This document shows positions 32,801 through 46,577 of a stretch of DNA of 64,000 nucleotides, one piece after another. The stretch's first letter is position 1. Every line of letters begins with the position of its first letter. The notes beneath the pieces are model-generated. The model was given only the letters and a program-made list of their open reading frames with translations. It had not been told where the DNA came from and did not search any database. Source of the stretch: Wolfiporia cocos (Eukaryota > Basidiomycota > Agaricomycetes > Polyporales > Phaeolaceae); contig JACCLO010000010.1 of the NCBI GenBank assembly GCA_029448655.1, forward strand, positions 372,001 to 436,000. Reading direction: 5' to 3'. The translations under genes were made by a program, and so were the position numbers.

Positions 32801-35800
32801 GTACTAGCGCATGCGACGTGCGATAAAAATAAATGATTTTCGGCTGACATGCATCCCTCATAATTCTATGATTGAGGGAATTTGCTCCGATGGACACTGG
32901 CAGCTGGCCGATATATTTCGTACGGCACGTCATGACACCAAGCTTGTAGATTTTACAGAACGGAAAGTATATGCGAGTGGTCGATGCTTGCACTAAATTC
33001 CCACAGCTCGCAACCTCTCGGCGGTGATGCTGGTCTATGTGGCTGTGGTAACGTCAGGGACCTGTAGGAGGGAGCATGCCCTTGCTCCGGTCTCCATTCC
33101 CTCGGCTCGCTCGAAGGCCTGCCGCCACTACCACAGCATTCTGGCCTTCATTCTAATTTGGTCTGGCCAAATAAGCGGGATCCGCCGGAGCCACGCGCAA
33201 GCAGTACTGTGCATGGGAAGCTCGCGTCGGCAGGTTCGTAGAGGCGTGTCGCACTGACCACAGCTAAAATTCTGCGCAGCCAAGCGTACCGTGGAATGTG
33301 CGGCGTTGCCGTGGTAGCAAGCCGCGCGACGTGCAGACGGCTCGCTTACCACAGAGTTTTTCTTTTCCTTCGGTCCCCGGTACGCTGTGGCCTTTCATTT
33401 CGTGTCGCCTCGTCGGCTGGGAATGGATATTCACACGGGCGCCGGGTTTGCGTATTACTGCGTCGCCTTGTAGCTACCTGCCGCTTCCCGCGGGCGATTC
33501 ATGACCAGTCCGTATGGCGTTTGATGACTACAGTATAGTGGCTGACGCTCTTGACGCGTCTGCTCCTCGGGAGGAGAGGATACGCGACGCTCGCACCGCA
33601 GCGAGCAGAAACGGACGGACCAAGATCCCCAAGCGCCTACAGGTCCATTAGCGCCGTGGCTTCAGTCGCGGGATCAAATCACCCGCCGCCACCGCCCCCA
33701 CAGGAGCCGCTATGTCGGGAACGCGTCCGGGTCCGCCGCCGACCCAAGCGTACGGCACCCGTGCTCGTTCCGCCGCGCGCGGCGCCCTGCGCGAGACACG
33801 AGGCTCTCTCGTCCTTACCCGAGCCACCGCCTGCGGCGGCAATTTTTGGCAGGCTGGCTGGATTCGAAGGACCCTCGAGTGCCATCAACGTGCTGGCGAA
33901 CTCGTGTCGCCGTTCGCCCGCACAGTGCAGACATTTCGAAATCCGACCTGCGATTTTCTCAGCTAGCCACGGCGCACTGGCCGCCACAAGTGCCGGTTAT
34001 TGTGCTGGCTCGGAACCCCAAGATATCGCGCGCTCGACTGCGGTCGTCATGTTCGCACGCGTCAGAGCGCCCGAGTCCACGGCTACCATTTTGGATGGAG
34101 TCGTTTGATGGGAGGGGGGGCGGGTGTTCCCCGCTCAATCGGGTTAGGCTTCGAAACACGCCGAGCTCATAAGTGCATGATAATTTATCCACCACTGGAT
34201 GAGGATATCTTTATATTAGCTCTCCAGCCAAGAGCGTGGCTGCCAGCTACAGCGGTCAGGCATGCGGGAGAAAACCGTCAGGCCCGAGGCGAGGGAGATG
34301 ATTTCAACCATGCCCTCGAATGCAGCGGCCGCTCGAGCGCTCAGTCTGTTGCTGCTGACACTTGCTTGTCCTGTCTCCCGCGCTCGCACATACGCGTCGT
34401 ACGCCTTCGCTTTCGTCTTCAATCAAAATTTCCTGTCGGTGAATGTAGTCGCGCACCGGGACCCTATAAAAATATACGGCGCAGAATCGCAGCGGTGTAA
34501 TCTGTGCGGCCAAGATGGTACAAAATCCCGCGGCAAACATTTCCTCGGGTCGCAATCGTCACGTTGGCAGCAGGATTGGGTTTGCTGCTGAGGACGTCGA
34601 TGCGGAAGACCTGATAATTATGCCGGGGGGATCTGCATGGGGAGGTGCCTAGAGTCTCGTACGGTGCGCCTACAAATCCCCTTCGCACCAGCAACCTCAT
34701 CGCACCTCCCAACCGCCCAATTCGCCACCACGACGGCCCCGCCCACCTGTCAGTGCAGACCGCCGCAGGCGCGACCCGCGCCAACGCCCAACGCCGCGCC
34801 CCACATCACACATGCCGTTCCACCCGCGCTGCGACGCAGGCTACCGCATCTCGCTGCGCTCGACCTGTGGCACCTCGCGCGTTCGCGCCGTGTGAGCAGC
34901 GAGCTGGCTAATGTCATTGGCAAGGCTCGCCACCGAGCAGCGAGCACCGGGCGCGGGCCTGCAGCAGCGTCGCAGCATCGACCCGCGGGCGATGTCTAGC
35001 GCGAGCCTAGCTGAGTGGGGAGGGTGCACGTGTGCGTCTCTGCACCGCGCATTGGAAATTCCAATCCTTGCGTGTTGGCACTACGCGTAGCGAGCATGCT
35101 GATCGCAGATGCGGGCCCAGTGGTAGTTGGGGCATGGCGACTCGTCGACGGACGAAGAGAACTGGACGCTCGCGCTGCGCATCGTTCCCGGCGGCCCCGC
35201 ACGTACGACCTGCAGGCTCGTGCCGAGGTGTCGGTAGCGGTTATTGGCTCAGCCAGCAATACGGTCGAACTTCTAGGTAAGGAGGTGTGGCACTTCCCGC
35301 ATGGCGAGTACAGCTAGCGCCGAACACAAAGGCTCGACGCTCGAGCACAGGACAGTCAAAGACGCAGGAGGAAAGCAAACGTGATGCATTAGTGAGAACC
35401 ACGTACTGTACCGGTAGTCTACCTATGCTACGCTACGGCAAAACGGAGTTCGTGGCTTATGTACTACTACTATTCACTATTCATCAATTAGTGAGGAAGG
35501 AGGGACGAAGGGCGCGTGCGTGAGGGGCGTGTCTGTACGTCACTGTTGACCGTGGAACATGAACTGGTAAGAGAACGAACGGATGGATACAGCTGCAGAT
35601 GTGCGATGTGGAGAATAAATCAATGGACAGACGTGGATGGCGTGATGTACAGTGAGTGTGTGCGTCCGGACGCGATCGACTTGCTTGTTCTCCCTTCTCC
35701 TCTCTCCTACCCCGTAATCTCGACAGACACCCAATGCGAATGCGAGGAAACACGAACCAAGCTTGACGGCGTGCTCATTCAAAGACCTAGGGATGGGCTG

Positions 35801-35825
35801 CTCTGAGAGTGCCGAGCGTCCGCGC
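29845..35825. other. Long stretch without recognisable genes
   Basis: About 6 kb, GC-rich and CpG-rich, so unlike the decayed transposon island. Many overlapping open frames on both strands (for example 30405-30878, 33551-34108, 34637-34999, 35015-35317) lack motifs and splice support. None of the LTR, MITE or Helitron families of this window occurs here. It may contain unrecognised short genes. Confidence 0.4.
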
Positions 35826-37004
35826 TCAGCGCCGCGCGACCCGCTTGCGCTCCCGCCCCTCGTCCTCGACGTCCATCGCGTCGATCCCATACGCGCTATT
35901 CTGGTTAAAGTTCTGGTTCTGATCGTGCTGCGGAGCGGATCCCGGCGCGAGACCCGCTCCCCGTGCACTGCGCGTGCGCCGCCGCCCCGGGCCGCCGCCT
36001 GCCGACGTCGTCGCGTTGACGGAGGGCGCATCGGACGCGGGTGGGGAGAGGGAGTCGAGCATCATGACGTTGTGTCGCCGCTTGAGGCCGAGCGCGGGCG
36101 TGTCCGGTATGCTCGGCAGCGGGACGGGATCGAGATTCATGCTTAGCGGCGCGCCGGTGTTCGGGTCTGAGGGGGCGAGGAGCGCGGTGGCCGTGGCAGG
36201 GTAGAGCGGCGCGATGGCGGGAGCCGGGATGTCCTTCGCGGGTGCATTGGAGGAGGCGAAGCGCTGCCTGGAAGGGCGTGGATGGAGAGCAGGGTGCGGT
36301 TGTGAGGAGGCGCGGGGCGTCGGGAGATTAAGGTTGGAGGAGAGGGGGGACGGATGTGAGGAAGCGCTGGAGGGAACGGTGACGGAAGAAGGAGTGTCGC
36401 GCGAGGAAGCATAGGGTGTTAGGGGGGCCACGGTCGACTGTATGTCGGCGGGGTGCAGAGGTCAGCAGAGGGCCAGGCAAGGGTAGATACCGGCTCGACT
36501 TACGACTTCGTGCGTCCGTGGAGGAGCACTGGGCGCGGGCTTTGCGAATGCAGCGGACGCAGACGCGGAGGCCTGCGGATGGCCCGCGCCCGGGCGGGCT
36601 CGCTCCCGCTCCCGCTCCTTCTCCTCGTCCTCGTCTTCCTCTTCCTCGCGCGAGCGGATCGCCTCGAGGCGCGCCTCGATGTAGTCCATGATGCGGGCGA
36701 TGGGACCGCCCGGCCCCGCCTCTGCGTCGCCTGTGGAAACGCCCTGCTGGACCATGAGGAGGAGATCGTGGCACGCGGCGGCGTAGCCTGCGTTGTAGGC
36801 GCGTTTGGACGTCCGCCGCGAGGAGCGATAGAGGGTGGTCAGGCTGAGGGCGGCCGCTGCATGCGTTGATGAGCAAGTCAGCAAACGATTAGCGGGAGAA
36901 GGGCAAAGCCGGTGCGCACCCTTGAAGTTGTTGGTGAGGTCCTTCTCTGCATTGGCGAGGCTGGAGGAGGGGAGGGAGCTGGCGAGGTTGTTGAGCGACT
37001 CCAT
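35826..37004 (-). CDS. Conserved nuclear-type protein, possibly HAPSTR1/DUF4588-like
   Basis: Three exons, 36920-37004, 36504-36856 and 35826-36437, joined in frame by introns of 63 and 66 bp (GTGCGC...GCATGCAG and GTAAGT...ACATACAG), giving 349 residues from the ATG at 37004. The N-terminal core reads LANAEKDLT, then a helix with LTTLYRSSRRTSKRAYNAGY and ACHDLLLMVQQGVS, then IARIMDYIEARLEAIRSREE and a long Glu/Asp/Arg stretch. The rest is Pro/Ser/Ala-rich with basic patches (GLKRRHN, GRRRTRSARG) and a terminal RKRVARR, likely nuclear signals. The LY-x-S...RAY-x-x-GY...DLL pattern resembles the HAPSTR1 (C16orf72, DUF4588) stress-response family, but that is a judgement from memory of the pattern. 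It is divergent from the ABC transporter, with about 490 bp of shared upstream DNA. Confidence 0.6.
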
Positions 37005-37491
37005 CGGGGTATGTGACTTGGATGTCTCCCGTCGGGAGAAAGGGCACAGACGCCGCGAGGAAGCCAAGTGCGCTTATGTAAGCGCGTAATGTGGCGGTCT
37101 TGCCACACTTAGACCTTTGGATGTTCTCCATGGGTGTCCTAATATACCAGCTCCTGTAATATCATGTTGTCCTCGTTGCAATCTCTGCACTTGCGTATTG
37201 GACGTAAGCAGGCAGCTGCATGCGATACACTTATTCTGCAATCATTATTCGTATGTTACAGTTCTTCACGCTGGTTCGGACCATCGCGCTGTCTGCTACA
37301 TGACACCGGGTTTCTGACCGCGCATATAGCCAGCGTCGGCGTTAGTAGGAGCACCTCGCCATTAGTCGTGAGAGGGGCGAGATCACACGAGCCGAGCGCC
37401 CATAGCCCAAGTGTTGATATTATGTTGATCGCCCCGTCGTTCGCGCTATCGCTGTCTCTCTCACAGAGCCAGCACTACCACTGGCCATTCC
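37005..37491. promoter_or_regulatory. Divergent intergenic region
   Basis: Separates the - strand gene at 35826-37004 from the ABC transporter at 37492. The last 120 bp (from about 37380) are closely similar to 63230-63337 upstream of the second transporter copy, including ATATTATGTTG-TCGCCCCGTC and TCACAGAGCCAGCACT. This is consistent with a shared core promoter or leader. No TATA box could be assigned with confidence. Confidence 0.5.
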
Positions 37492-40400
37492 ATGGCCGTC
37501 GACGTCTGTGACGGCGGGGTCCTTACCCTTACCACATGCAGCCGCGACTTCTGGACCGCGGTCATTCCTGCCGCGTTCGCGCTCGCCGCGCTCCTGACCG
37601 CCGTCCCACTACCTGACCGTCTCACAAAAGTTCTCGCAGGCTTCACTCGGCCCTTGAATAACTTCCTCACCCTCCCCGAGGCAGAGGCCTTGTCCTCAGA
37701 TGCTGGTTTTGTCAGCAGTGAAACCGAGAGCGAGGCGGAAGATGCCCCCGCTGCGCCGCTCTGGCGCACGCTCTTGCTGGCGCTCATCGCGCTTGCCGCG
37801 ACGCTCCTCCAGCTGGCACTGGGCTCCTACGCGCTAGTCGTGCACGCTGCCCAGCCATGGCTTGCCATTCGCTGCTTCCTCCTCGCCGCTGCGTGGCTCT
37901 ACGCCACCGTGTATCCCGTCTTCTCGCCGCCCGTGACGCCTCCGATCGCACTCGGCATGTTGTTCACACTCCAGCTCGTCGGGAGTGTCCTGTCAGGCGG
38001 GGGTGTGCTCTTTGATACTCTCGTGTCTGGAACCCCTGTACCGCCGCCCTCAGACATCGCCGGGTACGTGGGGAACCTAACCGTGTCACTGCTGCTCTTT
38101 GGGGTGCTACTCAGCATGCCCTTGGGCGTGCCAAGCGAGCAAGTGAAGAAAGAGGAGATTGTAAGTCATCTCCGACGCTCCTCGTTGCGTATATACTTAC
38201 GGCTTTCAGGGCAAATCCATCTCGCCCGAGGACTATACCACTCTCTGGGGATGGATCTCGTTCCGCTGGATTCTCCCCCTCGTCGACCGCGTATGTCCGT
38301 CTTCTCCTCCATTCTCCTCTGCTGATCCCGCGCTAGGGCACGTACAACACCCTCAGCGAGACGGACGTCTGGGCGCTCAGCCCGACGATGCAGGCCCGCC
38401 CGCTCTACACCAAGTTCGCTCTCACGCGCGCGCGCACGCTCGCGCGGCGCCTCTGGACCGCGAACGCGCTGGACCTCGTGCTCGACTTCGTACTCACGTA
38501 CGTAAGCATCATCTTCAACTACGCGGGCCCGTTCTTCCTAAAGCGCATCCTCGACGCGCTCGACGGGCGCGCCCGCCTCGACCCCGAGGAGGAGCACCGC
38601 CGCCGGGCGCTCGCATACGTGTTCGCGTTCCTCGCGTTCCTTGCGACGCTCGCCAAGGCGGAGGCGGACGTGCAGCACTTGTGGTATGGGCGGCGCGCGG
38701 CGACGAGGATGCGGAGCGAGCTCATGGCTGCGATTTACGACAAGGCGCTGAAGCGGAGGGACTATTCCGGCATCGTGGATAAGGATGCGGGCGGCGCTGC
38801 TAAGGGGCCCGAGGACAAGGGCAAGGGTGAGTGCTCCTTTGGCGCTGGCCATGAGCGGGAAACTTACTGAACGCGAGCAGGCAAAGGAGGCAAGGTGGAC
38901 CCGAAGGCAGATGACCCGAAGGCGGGTGCGGATATTGGCAAGATTGTGAATCTCATGGCCGGTGATGCGAACAGGGTATGTTTCGCTCTTAATGCCTCGT
39001 CACCGCCTCCTTCAGATACTATACAACCTGTGGACTAACTAAGCATGACCACAGATCTCGCAAGTCGTCTCCGGCTCGTATTTCATTTATGGAGGTACGT
39101 GTCTGGTAACACGCCACGCGGGACGGCTGCTCATACTGTATGGAATTCACAGCGCCATTTGAGATTGTCATTGCTACGATCTTTCTGTACCAGTACGTCT
39201 CCGTTCCTCCTCACGCTTCCTCTTTCATGCGTATGTGCGCCGCACATATACTAACCTTTGCGATGCAGACTGCTCGGCTGGTCTGCATTCGCAGGCTTCC
39301 TTATCCTCATCATCGGTTGGCCGCTCAACAACTTCGTCTCGCGACGTGCGGTACGCATCCACAAGGGCCTCTCGACCGCTCGCGACAAGCGCATGGGGGT
39401 GCTCAACGAGCTCATCGGCGCGGTGCGTAGTCTCTGACAGGAAAAAGGGCTGGGTCGTGTCTTACTTGCGGTTCGCGGCGGGCATGTAGGTGAAATTCAT
39501 CAAGTTCTTCGCGTGGGAGGACCGCTGGATTGAGCGCGCGATGGATGCGCGCGAGGTGGAAATGCAGTGGATGATCAAATGTGTGTTTTTCTTTGATCGC
39601 GTTGCGGCGGGGGCGGGATTGACTTTTTTGGCGTAGCCCGGATCAACTCAATCTGCTTCTCGCTGATCTGGATTTGCGCGCCGATCATGGTCTCCGTCAC
39701 GTCCTTCTTCGTGTATGTTGTGCAGGGCAATGAGCTTACCGTTGGTACCGCATTTACGGTGAGTCGCCTAATATCTGTGGGGCGACGTGAGAGGCTAACT
39801 GCTGCCCAAGGCGATCGCGTTGTTTGGTATGGTCCGGTGAGTCACGCGCTCAGCTGCCAGCGGACGAGGGAAAGGAACGACGCTGACAATATTGCTGCAC
39901 ACAGAGCCCCGCTGAACGTGATCCCTGCGTGGATCGTCCAGATTTTGCAGGTGCGTGTGCCATCGTCCTGCCCATGCAGCATTTGCCGATGCACGTCTAG
40001 GCCGGCGTGGCGATGAACCGCATTGCGACCTACCTTGATGAGGACGAGGTCGACGAGCAGGTGTCGAGCCTCAAACGTGGACCAGCCCCTCCTCCTGCCG
40101 ACGATGAATACGAAGGTCTGGGTATCGTCAACGGTGCGTTCAAGTGGAACGAAGTCGAGGAGCCCAAGGATAAGGACAAGGGCAAGAGCACGAACAGCCA
40201 CACGCCCAGCCCATCGAATGGCAACGAGTCGGATAGCGCCACCGTCACCGCGGGAGACAATGGTATCAACGGGGACCACCGGTTTGAGCTCCGGGATGTG
40301 AACGTCATGTTCCCCGAGGGAGTGCTCACCCTCGTCACGGGCCCGACGGCAAGCGGGAAGACGGCTCTACTGGTGCGTGTCAATGCCGCTAGCCCATCGA

Positions 40401-43400
40401 GCCGACCTGCAAGCATGCACATTATCGTGGCTGATAAAATCCCGGTAGATGGCGCTCCTGGGCGAGATGACACGCCTGGAAGGACGGATAGTAATGAAGA
40501 AAGATACATCGCGTGTGGACGCGCACGGCCTAACGCACGCGATCTCATATGCAGCGCAGACGCCATGGCTTCGGCACCAGTCGATCAAGGACAATATCTT
40601 GTTTGGGTATCCCTACGACGAGGAGCGGTACAACGCCGTCGTGGAGAGCTGTGCGCTCAAGCCCGACCTGGAGATCTTGGAAGATGGCGATACTACAGAG
40701 ATCGGAGCACGGCGAGTTTCCGATGCCCGTGAATACGCATGCGGCCGCTGACATTCTGACGACAGCGGCGTAAGTCTGTCGGGCGGTCAAAAGGCCAGGT
40801 GGGTACCGTGGTCCATCCATACGCAAAACCGTTTTCTGACATGCTTCATGCAGGGTTGCCCTTGCGCGAGCTGTTTACGCAGTGCGTAGTCGTCTTTGAC
40901 TGAGAGCTGGGATGCACACCTCTGAAATCGTTCTATAGCCGACAAAATACGTCCTCCTAGACGATCCCCTTAGCGCAGTGGTAAGGTTTGAATACCTATC
41001 TTGAATAATGATTTCAATTCCTTCGGTGAACAGGACAGCCACACTGCACGTTACTTGTTCGAGCGTCTGTTCCGAGGGCCATTGCTCGCAAACCGCACGG
41101 TCGTAAGTACAGCAGTCATTTACATGGAATGTATGGCCTGATTTATCTCTTCAGATTCTGGTCACGCATCACGTAGAGCTCGTGCTTCCGGGCGCTCAGT
41201 ACGTGGTTCGCATGCTCGACGGCCGCATCGACACGCAAGGCACAGTCAAGGAACTTCGTGCTCGTGGTGTTTTGGACGATATCGCACAGAATGAAGCGAT
41301 CGAGGCGCACAAGGTCGAGCAAGAAGCCGAGGCGGAGACCGCGGCACCTAACCCTAATGCCGAGATCGATGCTGAGATCGAAGCGGACGACAGTGCCAAG
41401 CCGGCGGACAAGACCAAGAAGCCGAGGAAGTTGATCGAGGACGAGAAAAGGGAGACCGGCAGCGTCAAATGGAGGATCTATCATACCTACCTGAAGGCAT
41501 CGTCTGTATTGCATTTGTCGCGGTAGTGGCGATGGTACTGACTTGCTGATAGCTCGTACTGGACTTGGACGATCCTGTTCCTCATGATCGTCTTGACGCA
41601 GGCCAGCATGTGTTATCGTCAATATTGATCGGAATACTAACGTTCCAAACAGGTCCTCGGTGTCTCTGAAAAGATCTGGATCAAGGTATCATGTTCTCTA
41701 AAATTCTGCGAACCTGACTTATGCAACCATCAGATCTGGGGTGAAGCATATGGGACAGCTGGCAATGCGACAGCATCCATCTACGCGTTTAAATCATTCG
41801 TAATGCCGGAACATGAAGTCGTGCTAGAGGACTCTCTCTCTACTCTCCATCTCAGCCACAAATTGCATATGACGACACCGTCTCTTGGAACATCTGCTAT
41901 AGATTGGCCTCCAGCACAAGAGCATCCATTCTTCTATATCGGCATCTACGCCGCAATTGCCTTGTCCGCAGGTCTAGTCAATATTTGCGGAGTCATCACA
42001 CAGTACACTGGCGCACTGAGGGCTTCCCGTCTTCTTTTCCGTCGTCTGCTTGTGACTGTCGTCAGAGCGACCATGCGGTGGCATGATGTTACTCCTCAAG
42101 GTTACTCCTAATGCTAATGTAAACGACTGTGAAACTGATTACTCATGGTAGGGCGTATGTTGAACCGCTTCAGCAAGGTCATTGCATTTTCGTGTATCAT
42201 GGCTCGTTCTGACATGCTTCATAGGATGTTGAGACTGTCGATACGTCACTCGCAGGTTCACTTCAAGCTGTCAATACCGCCTTGGCCAACTTTGCAGCGT
42301 CTGTGATAACTGTAGTGTGAGTATCCTCGGAACTGATCCAACAAAATGCTCAAGCGCTTTCTCTCAGCGTCGTGTTCCCTCTGTTCGTTGTCCCTGCAAC
42401 GATCCTAGGCTTTTTCTACCGCCGTGCCGCCATCGGATACTTGAACACTGGCCGTGATATTCGTCGCATGGAGTCAAATACGCGAAGTCCAATCTTTGCG
42501 AACTTCAATGAGTTACTAGAAGGGATCGTTACCGTCCGGGCGTTCTCCGCTGAAAAGCGCTTCCTTGATGATCTGTATGCCAAAGTTGACCTGACTACGC
42601 AGGTAGGCCTGATGTGTTCCCTCTTGCTACCGCGCTAACGTTCGTGAAATTGCAGATGTGGTATACCTTTTGGATGACCAACAGATGGCTCCTGCTCTAT
42701 TTCGACACTCTGGGTGCCATAGGAGTTCTCGTGACCACCCTATTTGCTCTCGGGGGCTACGTCAGGGCTGGCACTGCCGGTGTTTGTATCACTTCCGCTA
42801 TGGCTTTCACTACTAGTGTATACTGGGCGTGTCGCTTCTGGACCGCGCTTGAGCTCGATCTCAAGTACGTTACCTCCCCATTTGCTTGCTTAGATATTGA
42901 TATCACATCTGTACAGCTCCGTCGAACGTGTCGTCGAATATCTTGACCTACCGCAGGAGCCGCCAGCTGTGATCGAATCTAGCCGTCCGCCTGCGTACTG
43001 GCCGTCGTCCTCGGGACCTAACGAGGATTCCTTGGTCGCTGTGGAGAACCTGGAGGTCAGGTATGCACCTGAGTTGCCAGCAGTACTTCGGGATGTGTCT
43101 TTCGCGTTGAAGGCCAAGGAGCGGGTTGGTTTGTTGGGCAGGACGGGCAGTGGCAAGTCAACACTGGCCATGAGTATATTACGCTTCGTAAGTGTTCCAG
43201 TTCTTACACTGATTTACCGGAATACTTACGTCTACTAGGTCGATCCCACAAGCGGACGCATTCTCATTGATGGCATCGATATCTCCACAATCGGGCTGCA
43301 TGATTTGCGGTCAAGGATTGTACGTTCAACAATGATATTGCGATGAGACGCTTCTTGCTGATTGCCATTGATCAGACATTTATACCTCAAGTATGCTCGA

Positions 43401-44186
43401 TCTGATTCGGACATCGCCATCCTGACTAATACAATTTGTTAGGATGCCACACTGTTCTCTGGCACGTTGCGCGATAATCTGGATCCTTTTGGTAAGGGCA
43501 GTCATATCAGTGTCTAGGTCGATTCTCAACGGTACGCAGGCGAACATGAAGACAGCGAATGTCTCGATGTGTTGCACCGTGTCCAGATGATCACTGACAG
43601 TCAGCTCGCATCGCAGAGGACGTCCCGCGAGCCCTCGCGAGCAGCCTCTGTGCATGACGGAAGAGAGGGCACAATCGCCTCCGTCGCTACGTCCGCCACG
43701 GAGACAGATGCAAAAACGACGATCACGCTCGATACACAGGTCTCGCCTGGAGGAACGAACTTTTCGCAAGGTCAGAGACAGCTAATTGCGATGGCGCGTG
43801 CCTTGCTTCGCCGCAGCTCCATCATAGTCCTGGATGAGGCCACGAGCAGCATCGACTTTGCGACAGATGCCAAGATCCAAGCGACGATCCGTGAAGAGTT
43901 CAACGACTCGCTGTTGTTAACCGGTATGTGTCCACCAGTAGTTGTCAACCTTTGAATAATGTCGCTAATGTTGGTTTGTCGTCGACCAGTCGCCCATCGT
44001 CTGCGCACAGTGATTGATTACGATCGTCTGATTGTGCTGGACAAGGGCGAGCTTGCCGAGTTCGATACTCCACTCAACCTGATTGAAAAGGAGGATGGTA
44101 TTTTCCGTAACATGTGCCTGAAGAGCGGGACGTTTGCGGAGCTGGAGGCTGCCGCAAGGGCAAAAGCTGAGCGTGACATGAGATGA
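37492..44186 (+). CDS. ABCC-type (MRP-like) multidrug/conjugate ABC transporter
   Basis: About 30 exons with introns of 45-80 bp, product roughly 1500 residues. The first exon (37492-38160) encodes the N-terminal membrane region. Exon 3 onwards encodes the first transmembrane domain ([49 protein letters not shown]). NBD1 is in 40001-41501: Walker [12 protein letters not shown], signature [14 protein letters not shown], Walker [15 protein letters not shown]-loop VTHH. The second membrane domain follows ([20 protein letters not shown] class motif). NBD2: Walker [10 protein letters not shown] (about 43140), signature [16 protein letters not shown], Walker [14 protein letters not shown]-loop VAHR. 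Full transporters of this class export glutathione or other conjugates and drugs across vacuolar or plasma membranes. Oddities: a GC-AG intron at 40712-40765, and a junction near 41609-41653 that does not join in frame. The start at 37492 is matched by the paralog at 63338. Confidence 0.85.
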
Positions 44187-44633
44187 TCTCACGGGTACCA
44201 TCGCGGTTTCTGGGTTCCATTGTATACTCGATGTTTGTAATAGTGAGACTTTCGGTCGTAGCGATTTGAGCCAACAATCAGCATGCATATGATATTACCA
44301 CTACGATCCCGCCATGTGCCTGCATGGCTCGGAAGAGCAGATGCGTGAATGAGTTGGAACTGATGGTCCAGGAGATAAGCGTTGGTTGCGAGCGATAAAA
44401 CGGTACAGTTCGATGACATGCGATTGTAATTGCATCGTAGTCAAATCATTTCATTGCAGTGTTCCAAAGCATGTATATCACAAGGCATGACTATTGCATG
44501 CTTTGGTAAGCAGATATCTCCAACATTTGAACACACATCAAGGATGCAGGGGAGGGTATTGTCAAATGCAGCAGATGCATAATCTGTATGCAAAGTATAC
44601 ATAGCTCCAGAATGTGCCAACTGACTAAAACAT
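44187..44633. other. 3' flank of transporter gene
   Basis: Contains the terminator and polyadenylation region of the ABC gene and then AT-rich sequence. No further gene seen. Confidence 0.5.
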
Positions 44634-45150
44634 TGTTACGGATCGAATATCCGTTCAGCTAAGTCAACTCAAAGGAGTTTACTTAGCATAGTCAAGTAGC
44701 ACACTACTCCTATAGACTTGAGACCACAGTCGCAGAGTCAGAGCGTCAATATATTTGCTGAGCCTGGTTTCCCAAGTTTTATAAGATCCTTGTTTACACA
44801 ACAAGGTCAAGCTGAAGAGCTCGGCCAGTATGTACATCAGTTTATATATCGTTGACTATAGAACAGGGTCATAGTGTTCTTGGTACTGTGACCATTAAGT
44901 CCATAAGGCTAGTACAATAGAACAACAAGGAGAATTGTTGCAGTTGAGCACAACAGAGGTGTTTTGTACTGTAGTTGAATACAGTGGTCAGCTAGAAGCC
45001 CTAATATGAGGGCAGAGGGTTGATACATCTGAAACAGGGTTTTGGTTGAACAAGGACACCAAGTACACTGTGTGCTAGCAGGCAGTGGAATGCCGAGTCT
45101 CGTTGTGTGCTAAGTCCCACTGCATAGGGGAAAATCAAAAAAATGTTATA
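44634..45150 (+). mobile_element. Decayed solo LTR, family C
   Basis: Begins TGTTACGGATCGAATATCCG, the reverse complement of the right end of the family-C LTRs at 46578-48595. It can be followed for about 500 bp (TAGTGTTCTTGGTACT, GTTGAGCACAACA). Where the younger copies have CG, this copy mostly has TG or CA. The right end is blurred and no duplication was confirmed. Confidence 0.65.
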
Positions 45151-46518
45151 CCATATACTTCCATAATAAATATGCCATGTAGATCCACATCATGCACAGT
45201 AAATGCTGATGGAGGCAGAATATTTGAGGGTTTGTCACTGCATTTAATGTCTGGTAGCTTTTGTGTATGGTGCCAACAGCCTAGAGACCACCACTTTTGT
45301 ACAAGTGTTACTGCTCATCCAGACTGGCACCTAGAGACAATCAGTCGAGCCAAAATGAATGTAGTAACAAAATGGCTAGACAGATTTCTCTGACAATCAA
45401 AACTGGGAATTTGCTAGGTCCAAATTTAGCCAGTGATGGGAAACCTGTGCCATATATGGAAAGTAATGACATTTCTACTATCTTACTAGTCCAATTATGG
45501 TATACCAGTAGTCTTGGTATCAGACCTTATATCTCACATGGCATCTGCAGCCCAGTGACACAGTCCAGCTGTGGGACTCACTGATGCTATATCACTTAGG
45601 GTGAGGTAAGAGCAGAGGGAGGAGACTAGAGTAGGAGTGGTGGGCTCAAATGTGAATGCAGAGAAAAAATCTAGGGTCTTAGCATGCTGCTAAGCCTACT
45701 TATATACATGCATGTAGAGCAACCCCTACAGGGCCACCCTGAAGTACTGAATCTGTGCACTTATGCTACAAGAAACAGTGAAGTCCACTATACTAATAGA
45801 CCATGTGTGCTGGTAATGGCTGCACCAATCATAAGAGTGGTTTTGAGCGGTGGGTCCACATTGTGGTTGTGGCAGAGCATGATTGGTAAGCATGATGACA
45901 TATGCTGGTATTGGGGAATGAGTCGTGCTGGACATTAGCTTGTGATAATCGCACAGGCCACTGAGGTAAGAGTGTTGACAATACCTGGTATTGGGATATG
46001 AGTAAGATGTGTGACCTTGGAGGTTAGGCTGCTGAGTAACACGAGATTACTAGTGTGTTGTTGTTGTGTTGTTTGTGCGGGTGTACGTGTCTATGGGCGC
46101 TTAACAGCATAACTGTAGATATGCTCGTAGAAATGCCAGTAAAATATGGGAAGAATTGCCCATGTCACTAAATCTGTGACACATGTGTTATGTAAGTATA
46201 AGCAGGTGCCAGTAATGGCATCTGCTGATGAGGTCATGTGATACAGCACCTGTAAGGGCACTGAGTGGTATCATATATTGAGACACCTGTAAGGGTGCTC
46301 ACATCATGGGAGGACCAAGGCACCAGTAATGGTGCCTGGTACTAAGGCATAGGCATGCCTGTAAGGGTGGCCATTGTATTGTATGTAGTGTAGTAATTGA
46401 ATACTTAGCTACTGTGTACACTAGGCTGCATGGCTGTTATGTGGGCTTGGATGTGAGTCCTAGCCATGGTCTTGAGATCTGTAGATGCTAGACCTAGACC
46501 TAGAGGGGCGAAGGAGGG
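45151..46518. other. CpG-poor sequence with small palindromes
   Basis: No gene recognised. 46200-46380 contains a series of short hairpins with the loop AGTAAT or TGTAAG between complementary arms (for example GCACC-AGTAAT-GGTGC). Similar units occur in family-D repeats and in family-B LTRs. Confidence 0.45.
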
Positions 46519-46577
46519 TGTTACGGTTTTACCAGGTACACTCGAATATTCTGGATTGACGCCTCACCATGTATGAG

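Noticed and set aside
34637..35317. GC-rich open frames as exons of one gene
   Set aside because: No in-frame chain of GT-AG introns and no recognisable domain; another frame is equally open.
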